DNA from: Burhinus oedicnemus
Taxonomy: Eukaryota; Chordata; Aves; Charadriiformes; Burhinidae
Direction of reading: 5' to 3'
Assembly (NCBI GenBank): GCA_008921705.1
Contig: VFFE01007605.1
Coordinates: forward strand, 5,255,172-5,319,171
Length of the DNA: 64,000 nucleotides
Shown: positions 39,921 to 51,377 of the stretch, one piece after another
How the letters are laid out: every line of letters starts with the position of its first letter
Position numbering within the stretch: position 1 is the stretch's first letter
Program-made: the position numbers and the translations under genes
Notes under the pieces: model-generated
Databases searched by the model: none
What the model was told of the DNA's origin: nothing
Seen by the model: the letters and a program-made list of their open reading frames with translations, nothing else

Positions 39921-42900
39921 GCTTTTTTTTGAGCAGGCTATTACTCAGTAAGAGCAACAATTTCAGACTCTGGCCATGAATTTTTCAGATTCCCATCTGG
40001 CTCCTCAGTCAGACAAAACATCCTCCTGGTAATTGTCTTGTCTCGAGAAGGCTTCTGCCGAGTTCGGTGGCCTGAATAGCAGCCCAGACCATTACAGCTA
40101 ATTACAGCCGTGCTCCGTAGCCGCTCGCAGTGCTCGGTTATTGCTGTAACACGGGGGTATGTGGATGCTGTGTCCCCGGCGCCAACGCTTTAAGCTGCAG
40201 ACAGGCTCCTGCTGGTCCCTGCTGTTGCTTAATGCAAATTTAGAGTGAATGGCCGTCGTGCGCTGGATGGAGGTAGGTGCTGTGAACGTGGATCAAACCG
40301 GCCCAGCCCCTCTGGGCGCCGGAGGGATCGGACCTTCCCGCACAGTCGGACCTCCTCCGACTGCGGGTGTACACACATGGGTGCATACGCAGCGGTGTGT
40401 CCGTCTGCACCGGGGCACGGCAAGACAAACACCTTCACTTTGGGGAGCGGGCTGCACTCTAATCCTGATGCAGGAGTCTTGTTACATTGATTTCAGGCTC
40501 TGCTGCCACTTTATTCTCTAAATTGCAGTTAAAGCACTGGAATTTTCCCTCAAAGAAGGATATTGCTTATTTTAGTTTCACTTCTGCTGACAGCTTAAAA
40601 GAGGGTGGCAGTGAGGGATGGGAGGAGGATGCTTATTAGAGCCTCGTAGCGCTGTCATGGCTGGGTCCCGCAATAGCCAGCTGATGGCTCTGTTTAAATA
40701 CTAAAGAGGATTTATTCTGATTTATCTGAGAGATTTCACAGCACAAATCCAAACAGCTTCAAGCAATATTTGTTTAAGTCCCCCAGGTGCCTCTAAGAGC
40801 CTTTACTGTTGGGCACGGTCTGCCCCAGGAGCACTGGGGCTGCAGGTGATGCTCGCGCACGAGGAGCTGCATCCTGCTCATCTCCTTCTTTCAAAAGGAG
40901 GATCCTGTTTGGCATTGGGGCTCTCCGCCGCCGGCCTGCACCCCTGGCAGGGCAGTACCAGGGGGAAGCAGGGAGTTTCCCGGGAGCTGCTGTCCAGGGT
41001 AAGGTGGGATTCGGGCAGCGGGCTCCTCATGGCCGGCTGAAACACCCTGCTAGATGTTGCCCTGTGCCCTTGACACCTGCGGCCATCCCGTGCCGGGGAG
41101 CCACAACCAGTGGACAAACATCAGGAAATCCGAACAGCGAAACACACGGTCACGGGAGGTGCAGTGGGTAAGGGCTTGTGGAAAGGGTTTTTTTCTCAGA
41201 TAGATAGGCTACTTTACTAAATTGCTGTTTTACAGAGATTTTGATGCCTAGAGGCAGAACCTCGCTTTGTGTGAAGCCCTTTAAACTGGAAGCATGAGAT
41301 GATGGCCACCATGCAAAAGTTGAAAATCAATATCCTCCTTTACCATGGGAAAACGCAAAAAGCTTTCTGCTTTTCCCCCACAATCACAGAGATACCTGCC
41401 GCGCACTCTCTAGCAATATTTACCTTTAGAAGCTGTGTTTGCCAAAAGGGGACTCCCCATCCCAAACCCCACCGGGGCTCCTGGACTCAGACAGCGGTGC
41501 GAGGCCATGAGACCCGGCAGAGCCTCCGCCGCTCCCCAGCACCGCTGAGAACACCAGGCAGGCTTTGAAAAGCTGTCTTACTTTGAGCTCCTGCGTCATG
41601 AGAAGGAGAGAGGAATAAGGAAAAAAAACCACCTTAAAACCTCATTTTTCTTGTCCCAAAGCCCTCTCGGAATAGCTCTTTCCCACTTCGCAGTTTTGCT
41701 GTGACACATCTTTCCTGTAGCGACATCATTTATATTCTTTTCAGCCTTCAAGCGTATAGTCCTGAAAAGGCAAAATAAAAAAAATTCCTCAGGACCCATG
41801 AAACCCTTTTTCCCCCGCCAGGCTCAGCCCTGTCCCTCTGTCACCCGGCAGAGCGGTCTCATCCCTGTGCTGCCCTGCCTCCACTCCCCATCCCACCCAG
41901 CCGGTGGGGAAACCAGACCCCGAGCCCCACTTTGTATTGGAGTGGTTGGTGGGATCTCCAGAAATGACTGAAATAGCACAAAACTCGTGATTCCAGTGCT
42001 TTCTGAAGCAGTGCGCAGTAAATCACGGCCAGCCTGGAATAGCACTTGGTAATAAAATACAGAGCACAGAAATATCCTCCCGGCAGGGCTGCTCGCGCCC
42101 CGTGCACCCCGTGTGCCCCTGCGTGCAGCCGGCCTGCGGGACATGGGAAGAGGTACCGATAGAAAAGCAAACCTGCGTTTCTACTCAAAACAAGGAAACT
42201 TTATTTCCCTGGAAGCAAGCGCAGGCTTGATTACACGTAAGCTTTTTTTCCGCTGGCCGGGAAGGCGTTTGCTCAGCATTTCTGAGGCCGTTTCACAAGC
42301 CGGGCTGGGCAGGAGCGGGGCCCCGTCCCTGCAGCCGCCCCGGAGCCCTGACCCCTTAGCAGGGCATCTGCACCCGCAGGCTGCCGGAGGCATCTGCCCC
42401 ACAAGACCCGGGATGCGAGTCCCTGATTTTTCCCTATATTTTTTTTAATCTTGTTTTTCAGAAGCATTTCAACGTTGTTGCTTGCTTTGGAGACAGGGAT
42501 GGAGGTGTGAGCGAGGAAAGCGATGCCAGCGTGGAAAAAAAACAAAAAGGGGCACGTCCAGCCTGCGTTCCATGTCAGTGGGTCAGAGAGGGCTGGGCAC
42601 GATGTGCTCTGGACAGGGATTCAAGTGGAGTGGAGGCAGGGAACGGGAAGGTGCTCCCGTGGCCCCGGGGAGCTGCTGGCAGCAGCGAGGGGCTGGGTGC
42701 ATCGTCCCTGCAGAGCCACAAGCATCCTGCAGCATCCCTCTGGGAAGATTTTAGAATTTTATTTTAATAGCCATTTAATGGCCAAACAAGCCCAACCTCT
42801 AACGTCACCTCTCTTGGGCTGGAGGCCACAGTCTAAAAGAAGCACCAGGCTGTTTTTTTTATGCTGCAGCAGCGGCACCCCATAGACCCACTTGACCAAA

Positions 42901-45260
42901 CACAAGCCTGGGCCCGTGATGACCCGCACCGGGACGGGCTGCAGGGCCATGGTGGGTGACCGGCCCCACCATCCCCAGGAGCAGCACCCCGGCAGACCCA
43001 CATCCCCGCTGGGCGGCTGGGGCGAGGTGGGAGGGGAGCGGGGCCATTTCCCCTCCCATCTCCGGGGACCTGGCGGTGTGGGAGCAGGAGCCGGCCGGGC
43101 CATTCCTGATGGATGACGGCACTTGGCAGGAGGCGCTGGCTGCGGCTGCGCCCTCCCCATGCTCAGCTGAGAAGCTTATCGCTGCCGGGATGCTGCTCAC
43201 TTGCTTTTCTCCAGAAATGCCATCAATCTCCCCCAGTTTTTAAATCCCATACATGCATGCAAGACGTTCAGTGGACACACGTGGCTGTGAAAGGCCGTGC
43301 ACCCCGGCAGGGGGTGCAACACGTCCCTCCCCACCCAGACCTCCAGGAGCGGGAGGGAGCGATGGCTCAGTGCCGCAGCGGGGACCTCACACGGCGTGGG
43401 GTTTAATCAAGCAGATGGGACACACAAAATGTGCGTGTCATTGCTTAAGGTGTGAGGAACCGCAGGTGCTATTGCTGCATCCGTCCCACCCATGGTGACA
43501 CGCGGGGATAGGGACAGTGGATGCTCTACAGCCAGCTCAGGGCAGACCGCATGCTCATCTGATCCCTCATTCCGGGTTATTCCTGCAAGCACCAAGCAAC
43601 CTCCCCGGCAGCAAGGGCAGGCTTGGGCCGCATCCCTGTGCTGCTCTCCTCACCCATCCCAGCCGTCCGCTCCTGCAGCAGGATCGCCCAAACCTGTCGG
43701 CTTCACCTAACACAGGGATCCGTGCCCGGCCCATGTGACCGCGGCCACTGGCACCCATGGGACGGGGCTGCACTGGTGGCTGACGGCGAGAGCCCCAGCA
43801 GCACCCACACCAGTCAGATTTCCACCAGTTCAATGCTGCATTGATTGAAGTCAGACTGGTCTGCAGCTGGGGAAAGTTACCTACGCAAAAAAAGAAAGCC
43901 CAGTGCTGAGGGGACATGTTCTGCTTAGCAAGTGCATGGTATTTTAATTATTCTAACGAACCAGAAACCTCAAAGCAATTATAGTTTGTACATTTGGGCT
44001 AATTCAAATTTTTAGCTTTTGGGAACTAAAGATTAAAAGCAAGGTTTTTTTTAAGAAATAGCCATTTAAAGTTCTATTCTCTGGGTGAGGAGCTGATTAT
44101 TTGACGACAAGCACGGCAAAGCAGCTTGTAATTTAGCACAACTGTTTGACGGCTCTTGAGGTAGCACCTAGCTATTACTTATTATAAATCCTCCCTTCTG
44201 TTAATGAAGCTTATTCTTGCTTCTAAACCGCAGACAAAGGGGTCTAGAAAATCGCACCTGTGCTCTAAAACTCAGTGACGCACTCGGGAAGGGGAAGAAA
44301 CGCCCCAGCAGCCGGGCACCCTGGAAATCTGCCGCGGGGCTCAAATTATATGGGGCAGGCAGGGAAGGTGGTCTGGGCATGGGAGCACTGGCGGAGTTTA
44401 AATAAACCCATTTCCACAGCGGGAGTTGTGTGTCCCTGCCGACGCGTGGCCCGTCTCCCCGGGAGCTCCCCAGCTCTGCAAGAGCACCGTGTCCCGCCTG
44501 CTGCTCCCCCTTCCCGGCTTTACACCAAGGTCGAGCCGGTTACCCTAGACAATTAGGTAATTAAATATCTGCAAATTGATCGGAGCTTTCGTTAACAACC
44601 AGCTGTGAGTTAAGGATAGAGAAGAAGTAATGGGTAATGAAAAAGGCACAGGAGTGAGCCCCAGAGCGGCTGAAATATGGATCAGAGGGCGGGCAGCCCC
44701 CCGTTGTGAGCGCTGCTGTGGCACGGGGGAGCAGCGCCCATTTTTCCCCCTTTGCCTTTAATCCCAGCTGTCATTCCCGATGACATCCCGCTCAGGGACG
44801 TGGGGAGGCTCTGCCCAGGTCCGGGGGGGTGGCACGGCCACCCTGGTGCTGGCGTGTCTGGCGGTGACGAGTGGCACGGTCACCTCTGCTTCACACCGTG
44901 CCCTTTTGTGTCCCCCGTCCCAGTGCTCTCACAACACACCGGGGTCTTGCTCCGGCGGCAGCAGGCTCAGGAGGTGTTACACCAGAATGAGGAGCAAGGT
45001 CTCCTGTTGAGCAAAGCAAAAAATTGGCTTCACGCGAAACCCGCTGGCAGAAGCGGGGTTCGGAAGGAAAGGGCCGGAGCCGTACACAGGCGCAAGTTCT
45101 TACTGGGAGGGGTCGGCACAGCGCCGTCAGCCTCCCTGGCTGCTTTCTGCTCGTCAGGCAGCCAGCGAAGAGGGTTTCCTCAAGCCCGCATTGAGAAATG
45201 TCACGGTGGCTGGTGGCTGGCTCTGCCGCGGCAGGAGGTGCCCGGTGCCAGCCCGGCGGC

Positions 45261-45290
45261 GGTGGGGCCGGTGGGGCCGGTGGGGCCGGT
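45261..45290 (+). repeat. 9-bp GC-rich tandem repeat (GGTGGGGCC)3
   Basis: Three perfect units and a partial fourth lie in a CpG-rich segment. It gives Gly/Ala- or Pro-rich phantom frames on both strands. Confidence 0.85.
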
Positions 45291-45869
45291 GACCTGCGGT
45301 GGCCCCGCAGCCCGTCCGGGCCCTGCCGCCACCGCCGCAGCAAGTGGCTGTGGGGTTTGGGTTTAACTCGTATTTCCAGGCGCTGTCAGAGCAGCTCTTG
45401 TGCAAACACGCTTATTCTGGTGGTGTTTACCTACACCTCATTCCCGAGGGAGAACTACTGTCCTGGCCGGCAGCCAGGGCCAGGCTGGTGTCGCAGTGTC
45501 ACCCCCTGCCCTCCTCGTCCCCAGCCCGGGCTGGCGGCACCTCTGCCCCGGGACGGGCTCCGGAGAGGGGCTGGGGGGGCCGGGGCTCTGCCGCCTCCTC
45601 CCCTCGGCCCTGGCTGCCAGAGCAGGACCCACAGGGGAGGGAGGGAGGGAGAAAACACGCCTGCTTCATATACGGGTGCCTTTTATTTGCTCGTCTGATA
45701 ATTCTGGAGATATTTTGCATGTGCCTTTTTTAGAGCTTATTAATTTTGCTGCAGTCATAACCTATAAAAAAATATTTCTGGGATTGGGAAATGCGTGTGC
45801 TGCTTCTGGCCTGCGCCTACCTTTATCTATTTAATTTTTTTAATTTGGTTTTGGTTGGTTTTCTTGTTA

Positions 45870-45875
45870 AATAAA
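45870..45875 (+). terminator. Candidate distal poly(A) signal
   Basis: AATAAA is preceded by a T-rich stretch and followed within about 10-30 nt by GT-rich sequence (GTTGCTCTGTGTTGG), which is the standard arrangement. It could end a long ARHGAP26 transcript or an unknown non-coding RNA on the + strand. Confidence 0.4.
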
Positions 45876-48461
45876 CGTTGCTCTGTGTTGGCCTGGTACC
45901 TGAGATGCCTGCTCCTCTGAAACACCCGGGGACGGCCCTCCAGCCACAATAAGGAGAACCAATTAAACCACAAGATCATAATCACCCCTCTGTTTATTAT
46001 TTATTTCCCCAGCAACAATGATATATTTAGACCATCAGCTTTGAGCTGTTTCAGACCCATTATGCTCAGCAAATCCCAGCAGCCGCGATGGGAGCCAGCG
46101 CTGGCCATGGCAGGGGGCGAGCGGTGCCGGTGCCATGAGCCCCCTCGTCCCGAGGGGGGATCCCCCCGGCCCCGTGGCTGGCAGAGCCTGCGGCACCGGC
46201 AGCCCCTCGCCCCGGAGCGGGGCCTGACCCACACCCGGGAAGAAGCATCTCCACAAAAGGGGGAGGGTGTGAGAGCAGCATCCATCGGGTTTCTTTTGGT
46301 TTGCCAAGTGTTGGGTTGGTTTGGTTGGATTTTTTTAATTTGTTTTGGTAATTGCTCTGGTTTGAGCCTTGTAGAAATGTACTTTTTCTTTTGTTTGTGG
46401 TAGGAACACGTGCAGTTCTGCAGCTCGGCTGCACAAGTACCACCTGCGAGCCAAAAAGGAAAAAAAAAGAAAAGCATATGAAAAAAATGAGGAATTAAAG
46501 AATGCTGGTTTTAAATTTAGGATTGCTTCTTGCAGCAGCGTAACTGCAGACGCGGTGGGGCTGGTGGCCAAGGCAGGCACCCATGGGGGGGAAAAGGAAC
46601 AGGGGCCTCAGCCCCCCGTGATCCGGTGGCAGAGGCGCGTCTCTGCCTGCACCCCTCCTGCTCCGCCGTGGATGGCAGCGGTTCGGCCACAGCCACGATT
46701 AAAAAGTGACCGATGGATCAGTAATTTGAAAAACAGGAGTTGACCATTTGTAAAGCAGCATTAATAACACCATATATAAGGAGAAACGGCAAAAGCTGTG
46801 CTTCTGGTGAGGGGAAAATATTTGTCAAACTATTTGTGAATATTATTTAGGCAGATAATATTTCTTAATAGCCTATTAGGTAAATATTATGGTTTCAGAG
46901 CTCCTGATTCCCTTGGCAGTCTCTGTTTTTCCAAGTTCATTACTGTATCAGTGACTTCATCCTGGTCCATCTCACTGGGCCGGTCCATGTCCCATGTCCC
47001 ATGTCCCCAGCCTCGTGCAGGCAGTGGCCGGGGCGGTCAGGGTGGCAGAGCCGTGTTGCTCCTGCGGGACAGGGAAGCCGGCAGCCACGAGTAAAGCCCT
47101 TACCCGGCATTTGCCCTGTGCCTTCCTGGGGACACCCGTAGCTTCCTGCACATCTGCAGCCACCGGTGCAGGGGATGGGATGGAGCCAGGATGAGCCCCA
47201 TCCTCCCTCTCGGTGGGTGCAACCACCCAGAGTGTCCCTCGCAGCTCCCCCAGTCCCCAGCCAGAGCCGGGTGCCCGTGCCCGGCCGGGAGGAGCGGGCA
47301 GCTCCCACAGCAGCAGCTGGAGCACGGGGGTTTGAAGGACTTGGCACCTTCTGCACGGTCTCATTAGCTGTGAGGGTGATTAACCCACTCCCGTGGGATG
47401 TCTCGGGCAGCAGGAGAGCATGGCAAGACCCCAGCCTGTTTGCTGGCGTTTCCCCGGGGCAGCCCTCGGTGGGCGGTTCGGGGCGGCTGTTGTGTGACAG
47501 CAAAACTTGGACTTCTCTTTGGGCTGGGTTTTTCCCTTCGTTTTTTAATCCTCTCCTGAAATGAAGCTGGTTTGGGAGGTGTTTGACTAATCATCCATCC
47601 GTGCGCTACCGTACCTCGCAGAAGGGGCTCTTGGGTTACGCTGCACAAAGCCGACTGCTGTTCCCCCTCCCGGACACACTCACTGATGCCGAACCCCTGG
47701 CACCCCCCTGCTTTGAGCCACTTTATTGTCAGCGTTTGTATCTGAGCGGGGCTGCTGTGCTTTTAGTGCCTGCTCACGGTAATCTTCACACTAGCGCGGC
47801 ACGTTCCTATTAAGGTAATTAATTAGAAAGGCATACATAGCAAACTACACAGGGCATTCACCTGGGGCTCGCCGTGGGTGTCTCACGGTGAGGCAATGGC
47901 TGTTCCCACTGGAAGGAACGTCCCTACCTGGGGACAGGGTGGCTGTGCACAGCCGGGGCCACCCCCTCGGGTCCCCAGGGTGCGGGGCTGCAGTGGGGCT
48001 GGGGCGGGAGGGGAGCAGGGACACACAGGGACCAGCACCCAAACCCTAAACACCTGCAGAGCGTGCTTCCGGTGCGATGTATATAATGTCATCTGGGTAT
48101 GTGCTGCACAAAACTTTAAGCTATTAATATTGTTCTTTAGTCATAACTATTCTACATACACGCACTGAGCAAGCAGGAGTGTGTGCTGTATAGTGTGACC
48201 AGCAAGAGGATGGAGTGTAACCACAGCACAAGAGATGGCTCTTGACCTGCATGTCCCCCCCACCCCCGTGTCCCATCCTGTCCCAGGCAGTGACCAGGGA
48301 GGTGGCAGGAGCAGCGCGACGCCTCCCATACAACACCCTCTCTGCAGAGAGCAGAGGGGCTCCTCGCCGTCGTTTGGCGTGGTTAATGCTCTGCTGGATT
48401 TTACTGCATTATTCATAACTACTGGGATTCAATTCACGGTGCCTCAGGCCAGTGTTTGTTT

Positions 48462-48485
48462 CCCCCCACCCCCCCACCCCCCCCC
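48462..48485 (+). repeat. Poly-C tract, quadruplex/i-motif prone
   Basis: Runs of six or more C are separated by single A residues. The - strand carries the matching G runs. It is a low-complexity tract. Confidence 0.85.
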
Positions 48486-48682
48486 TTTGCCAGCACTGTC
48501 AGCACTGAGGTACAGGCACACGCGGGTGACACTGGGGCTCCGGCACCGCTCGCTGCTGCAGGGCGACGTACAGCACCGGGGTGTGCACAGCCCCCCCGGC
48601 CCCTGCACAGCAGCCACGGGACGGTCACGGGATAAACACACGTATAGCTGTGGTGAGATATATGTATATATTTGTATTGTGG

Positions 48683-48863
48683 GGGTGGTGAGACACTGGC
48701 CCCGGTTGCCCCGAGAAGCCGTGGCTGCCCCATCCCTGGAGGTGTTCAAGGCTTTGTATGGGGCTTTGAGCAACCTGGTCTAGCGGGAGGTGTCTCTGCC
48801 CATGGCAGGGGGTGGAACTGGGTGGTCTTTAAGGTCCCTTCCAACCCAAACCATTCAATGATG
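48683..48863 (+). mobile_element. CR1 LINE 3'-end fragment, variant subfamily
   Basis: It starts at GGTGGTGAGACACTGGCCC and ends near CCATTCAATGATG. It carries TTCAAGGCTTTGTATGGGG where the copy at 7.5 kb has the more usual AAGGCCAGGTTGGATGGGG. The same variant appears in the copy ending at 51377. It is non-coding and 5'-truncated. Confidence 0.93.
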
Positions 48864-49120
48864 CGTGCATGCACACACATATGTTTGTGTGGGAATGCCT
48901 TGTGACCACAAAGCACTCAAGCCTGACTCTGTCCTCGCCCTCCTTGTCCTCCCCCAGACACCCGCTGTGAGCAGAGGGGGCTTGTCACAGTTACTGGTAC
49001 GTCCTCCCGACGACCGGAGAAGGGCACAGGCAGCGGCGTGCAGGCGGGAAGTGCTGTGCCTTGGGTGCGACCTGGCCTGCTTCATGTAAATGAAGAGAGA
49101 AAAGAAGATGGGAAAAAAAA

Positions 49121-49185
49121 GGAGGAAAAAGAAAGGAAGGAGGAAAAAGAAAGGAAGGAGGAAAAAGAAAGGAAGGAGGAAAAAA
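49121..49185 (+). repeat. Purine-rich 18-bp tandem repeat
   Basis: Three perfect copies of GGAGGAAAAAGAAAGGAA plus a partial fourth lie in a longer all-purine stretch (about 49090-49215). Because 18 is a multiple of three, a chance ORF with repeating Lys-Glu-Arg residues results; it has no start context or relative to support it as a gene. Homopurine tracts can form triplex DNA. Confidence 0.9.
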
Positions 49186-49689
49186 CCAAAAGAAAGGAGA
49201 AGACAAAAAGTCTTGAAAAGAGTTTAGAAATGATGCCCTGGCAGGGCTGGGTCACCCCTCCCTCCCTTGCAGGGGGCACCCCAGTAGCTGAGCTGGCCCC
49301 GACGTCCCAAGCACTGCGTGACTTTCTCAGGGGATGCTACTGAGCAGAGTTTGCATCCCTGCGAGCACGAATCCTTCCCACCGCGGCTCGTCGGACCCGA
49401 ACGCTTCTCCCAGGGCAGGGGCGGGCAGAGCCCCCGGCCGGGAGGAGAGCGGCGGCCGCGGTGGTGTGGGACCAGCAGTCCCCCAGCAGCCCGGTGCCGA
49501 GCCCGCTCACACTCATTCTTCTTAAAACAAAGAAAGACCCCACTTGAGCCAAAACCAAAAACCTCCCAGCAAGTGTTAGGAAAGAGAAAAAAGCGAGCAT
49601 GGCTTTTCGGAGCTGCCGGAGGGAGCAGAAGCTGCATTTGAGCAGGCTGGGAGGGATCCAAGCCCCTTGCTCAGCTCCTCCTGCAGGCG

Positions 49690-50280
49690 CAGCTCCCAGC
49701 CGTGCCCACTCCGCTTAATTGGGCACAACGGGTCACTTTTTTGGGCATGTATCACATCAAGCAGAAAGTATAACCCCTGTTCTATCGCATTAGCAACGCA
49801 ATTAGTGGCCACATTAGATGCTGCATCAGCAGTTTCCCCTCAATCTTTTCATGTGGTTTGATCCTGAATCAACAGAGTCTATAATTAGAAGGATTCCACT
49901 TACTTGTTATTTTTTAAACTTCAGGTTCTCTGTTGTGACCTCAGAGAATATCCTTAATTATGCTTTGGTGCTGTGCCAAGCCTATGATGTATTGAATAAG
50001 AGTATTTACCACCATCACCACTCCTCCAGTTTTGCTTCAAAGCAAGTTTTTATCAGCTATTCCATGGGCTCGGGCATTTGAGATCAACAAACTTTTAATC
50101 CCCTGAAGAGGGTTTCTCCAATTACCGCTCCTCCAGTCACACTTTGACAAGTTGAACATTTACACTTTTTTATATCAAAATGTACATGCTCTGCATAAAA
50201 TATTTTCAGGTCTACCAATAAATGAAATCATCAGTAATCTTGATAAGGATGGGAAATTAACTTTTTGCCATGTGACCCTT
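49690..50280. other. AT-rich island, candidate conserved non-coding element
   Basis: About 590 bp of complex, non-repetitive AT-rich sequence sits abruptly between GC-rich DNA and a CR1 insertion. It has several TAATTA/ATTAAT-type homeodomain-like cores and no coding frame that I recognise. Conservation cannot be measured here. Confidence 0.35.
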
Positions 50281-50496
50281 GGGCAGCAAAGTCAGCCCGA
50301 TGCCCTCGCGGGGCGCCCGGTCCAGCGCTGGTACTCGGTGGTTTGTAATGGATGGGCACGGGGCAGGGCCTGGAGGGAAAGCAGCCATCTGGGTCTGCTC
50401 TGCATGGCCATAGGCAGGAGCCAGGCAGGGGACAAGCAGGCAGGGAGGCTGGTCCCCAGGAGCTCATCTCCACAGCCCCTCTGCCTGGGCAGTGCT

Positions 50497-51377
50497 GAGG
50501 GGCACAGCCACCAAGCTGTGTGGAGCACTCAACATGCTGGAGGGACGGGATGCCATCCAGAGGGACCTGGACAGGCTGGAGACGTGGGCCCATGTGAACC
50601 TCATGAAGTCCAACAAGGCCAAGTGCAAGGTCCTGCACATGGGTCAGGACAATCCCAAGCAGAAATCCAGGCTGGACAGAGAATGGGTTGAGAGCAGCCC
50701 TGAGAAGGACTTGGGGGTGTTGGTGGATGAGAAGCTCAACATGACCCAGCAATGTGCGCTGGCAGCCCAGAAAGCCCCCCGCATCCTGGGCTGCATCCCC
50801 AGCAGCGTGGCCAGCAGGGCCAGGGAGGGGATTCTGCCCCTCTGCTCCGCTCTGGGGAGACCCCCCTGCAGTGCTGCCTCCAGCGCTGGGGACACCAACA
50901 GCAGAAGGACATGGACCTGTTGGAGCGGGGCCAGAGGAGGCCACAGAGATGATGGGAGGGCTGGAGCCCCTCTGCTGTGAGGACAGGCTGAGAGAGTTGG
51001 GGGTGTTCAGCCTGGAGAAGAGAAGGCTCCGGGGAGTCTTTCGAGCCCCTTCAGTCCCTAAAGGGGCTCCAGGAAAGCTGGGGAGGGACTCTGCATCAGG
51101 GCGTGGAGCCACAGGATGAGGGGTTATGGTTTTAAACTGAAAGAGGGGAGATTTAGGTTACATATTAGGAAGAAATTGTTTCCTGTGAGGGTGGTGAGAC
51201 ACTGGCCCAGGTTGCCCCGAGAAGCTGTGGCTGCCCCATCCCTGGAGGTGTTCAAGGCTTTGTATGGGACTTTGAGCAACCTGGTCTAGTGGGAGGTGTC
51301 CTTGACCATGGCAGGGGGGTGGAACTAGGTGATCTTTAAGGTCCCTTCCAACCCAAACCATTCCATGATTCTACGAT
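50497..51377 (+). mobile_element. CR1 LINE, longest copy (about 0.9 kb), 5'-truncated
   Basis: From 50497 the + strand encodes the C-terminal part of CR1 ORF2 (EGRDAIQRDLDRLETWAHV, then KSNKAKCKVLHMGQ and DLGVLVDEKLNMTQQCALAA). Frame disruptions follow from about 50,870, where the conserved tail continues in other frames (LRELGVFSLEKRRLRG is readable near 50990). The 3' UTR ends in CCATTCCATGATTCTACGAT near 51377. Compared with full-length CR1 it lacks the 5' UTR, ORF1, the endonuclease and nearly all of the reverse transcriptase, so it cannot move on its own. It shares the GGCTTTGTATGGG variant with the copy at 48683. Confidence 0.95.

Larger units (their letters stand above)
36084..45900 (+). 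other. ARHGAP26: ARHGAP26 3' UTR and 3' flank, end uncertain
   Basis: The 3' UTR starts at 36084. The first 800 bp are GC- and CpG-rich; from about 37.5 to 37.9 kb the sequence is AT-rich (GTATAAATAGAG region), typical of UTR. Two possible poly(A) signals are AATAAA at 39213-39218 and AATAAA at 45870-45875; the second is followed closely by GT-rich sequence. I recall the human 3' UTR being several kb long, so the distal choice is possible. If it is used, the UTR contains the CR1 copy at 38.5 kb and the G-rich tract at 39.9 kb. No protein gene was recognised here. Confidence 0.5.

Noticed and set aside
44752..45733. Overlapping long open frames on both strands around 45 kb
   Set aside because: Stops are rare because the DNA is GC-rich; there is no recognised domain and the frames are tandem-repeat driven (Gly-Pro, Pro-Pro-His).
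49121..49185. CRISPR-like regular repeat array
   Set aside because: The units are directly abutting without spacers, and the genome is avian.
49038..49343. Lys/Glu/Arg-rich 101-codon open frame resembling a coiled coil
   Set aside because: It is produced by the 18-bp purine tandem repeat; there is no relative, and it is flanked by unrelated low-complexity sequence.
50492..50980. 163-codon open frame with protein-like composition
   Set aside because: It is the ORF2 C-terminal remnant of a 5'-truncated CR1 retrotransposon, not a host gene. Its antisense frame of 293 codons (50231-51112) is a shadow of the same repeat.
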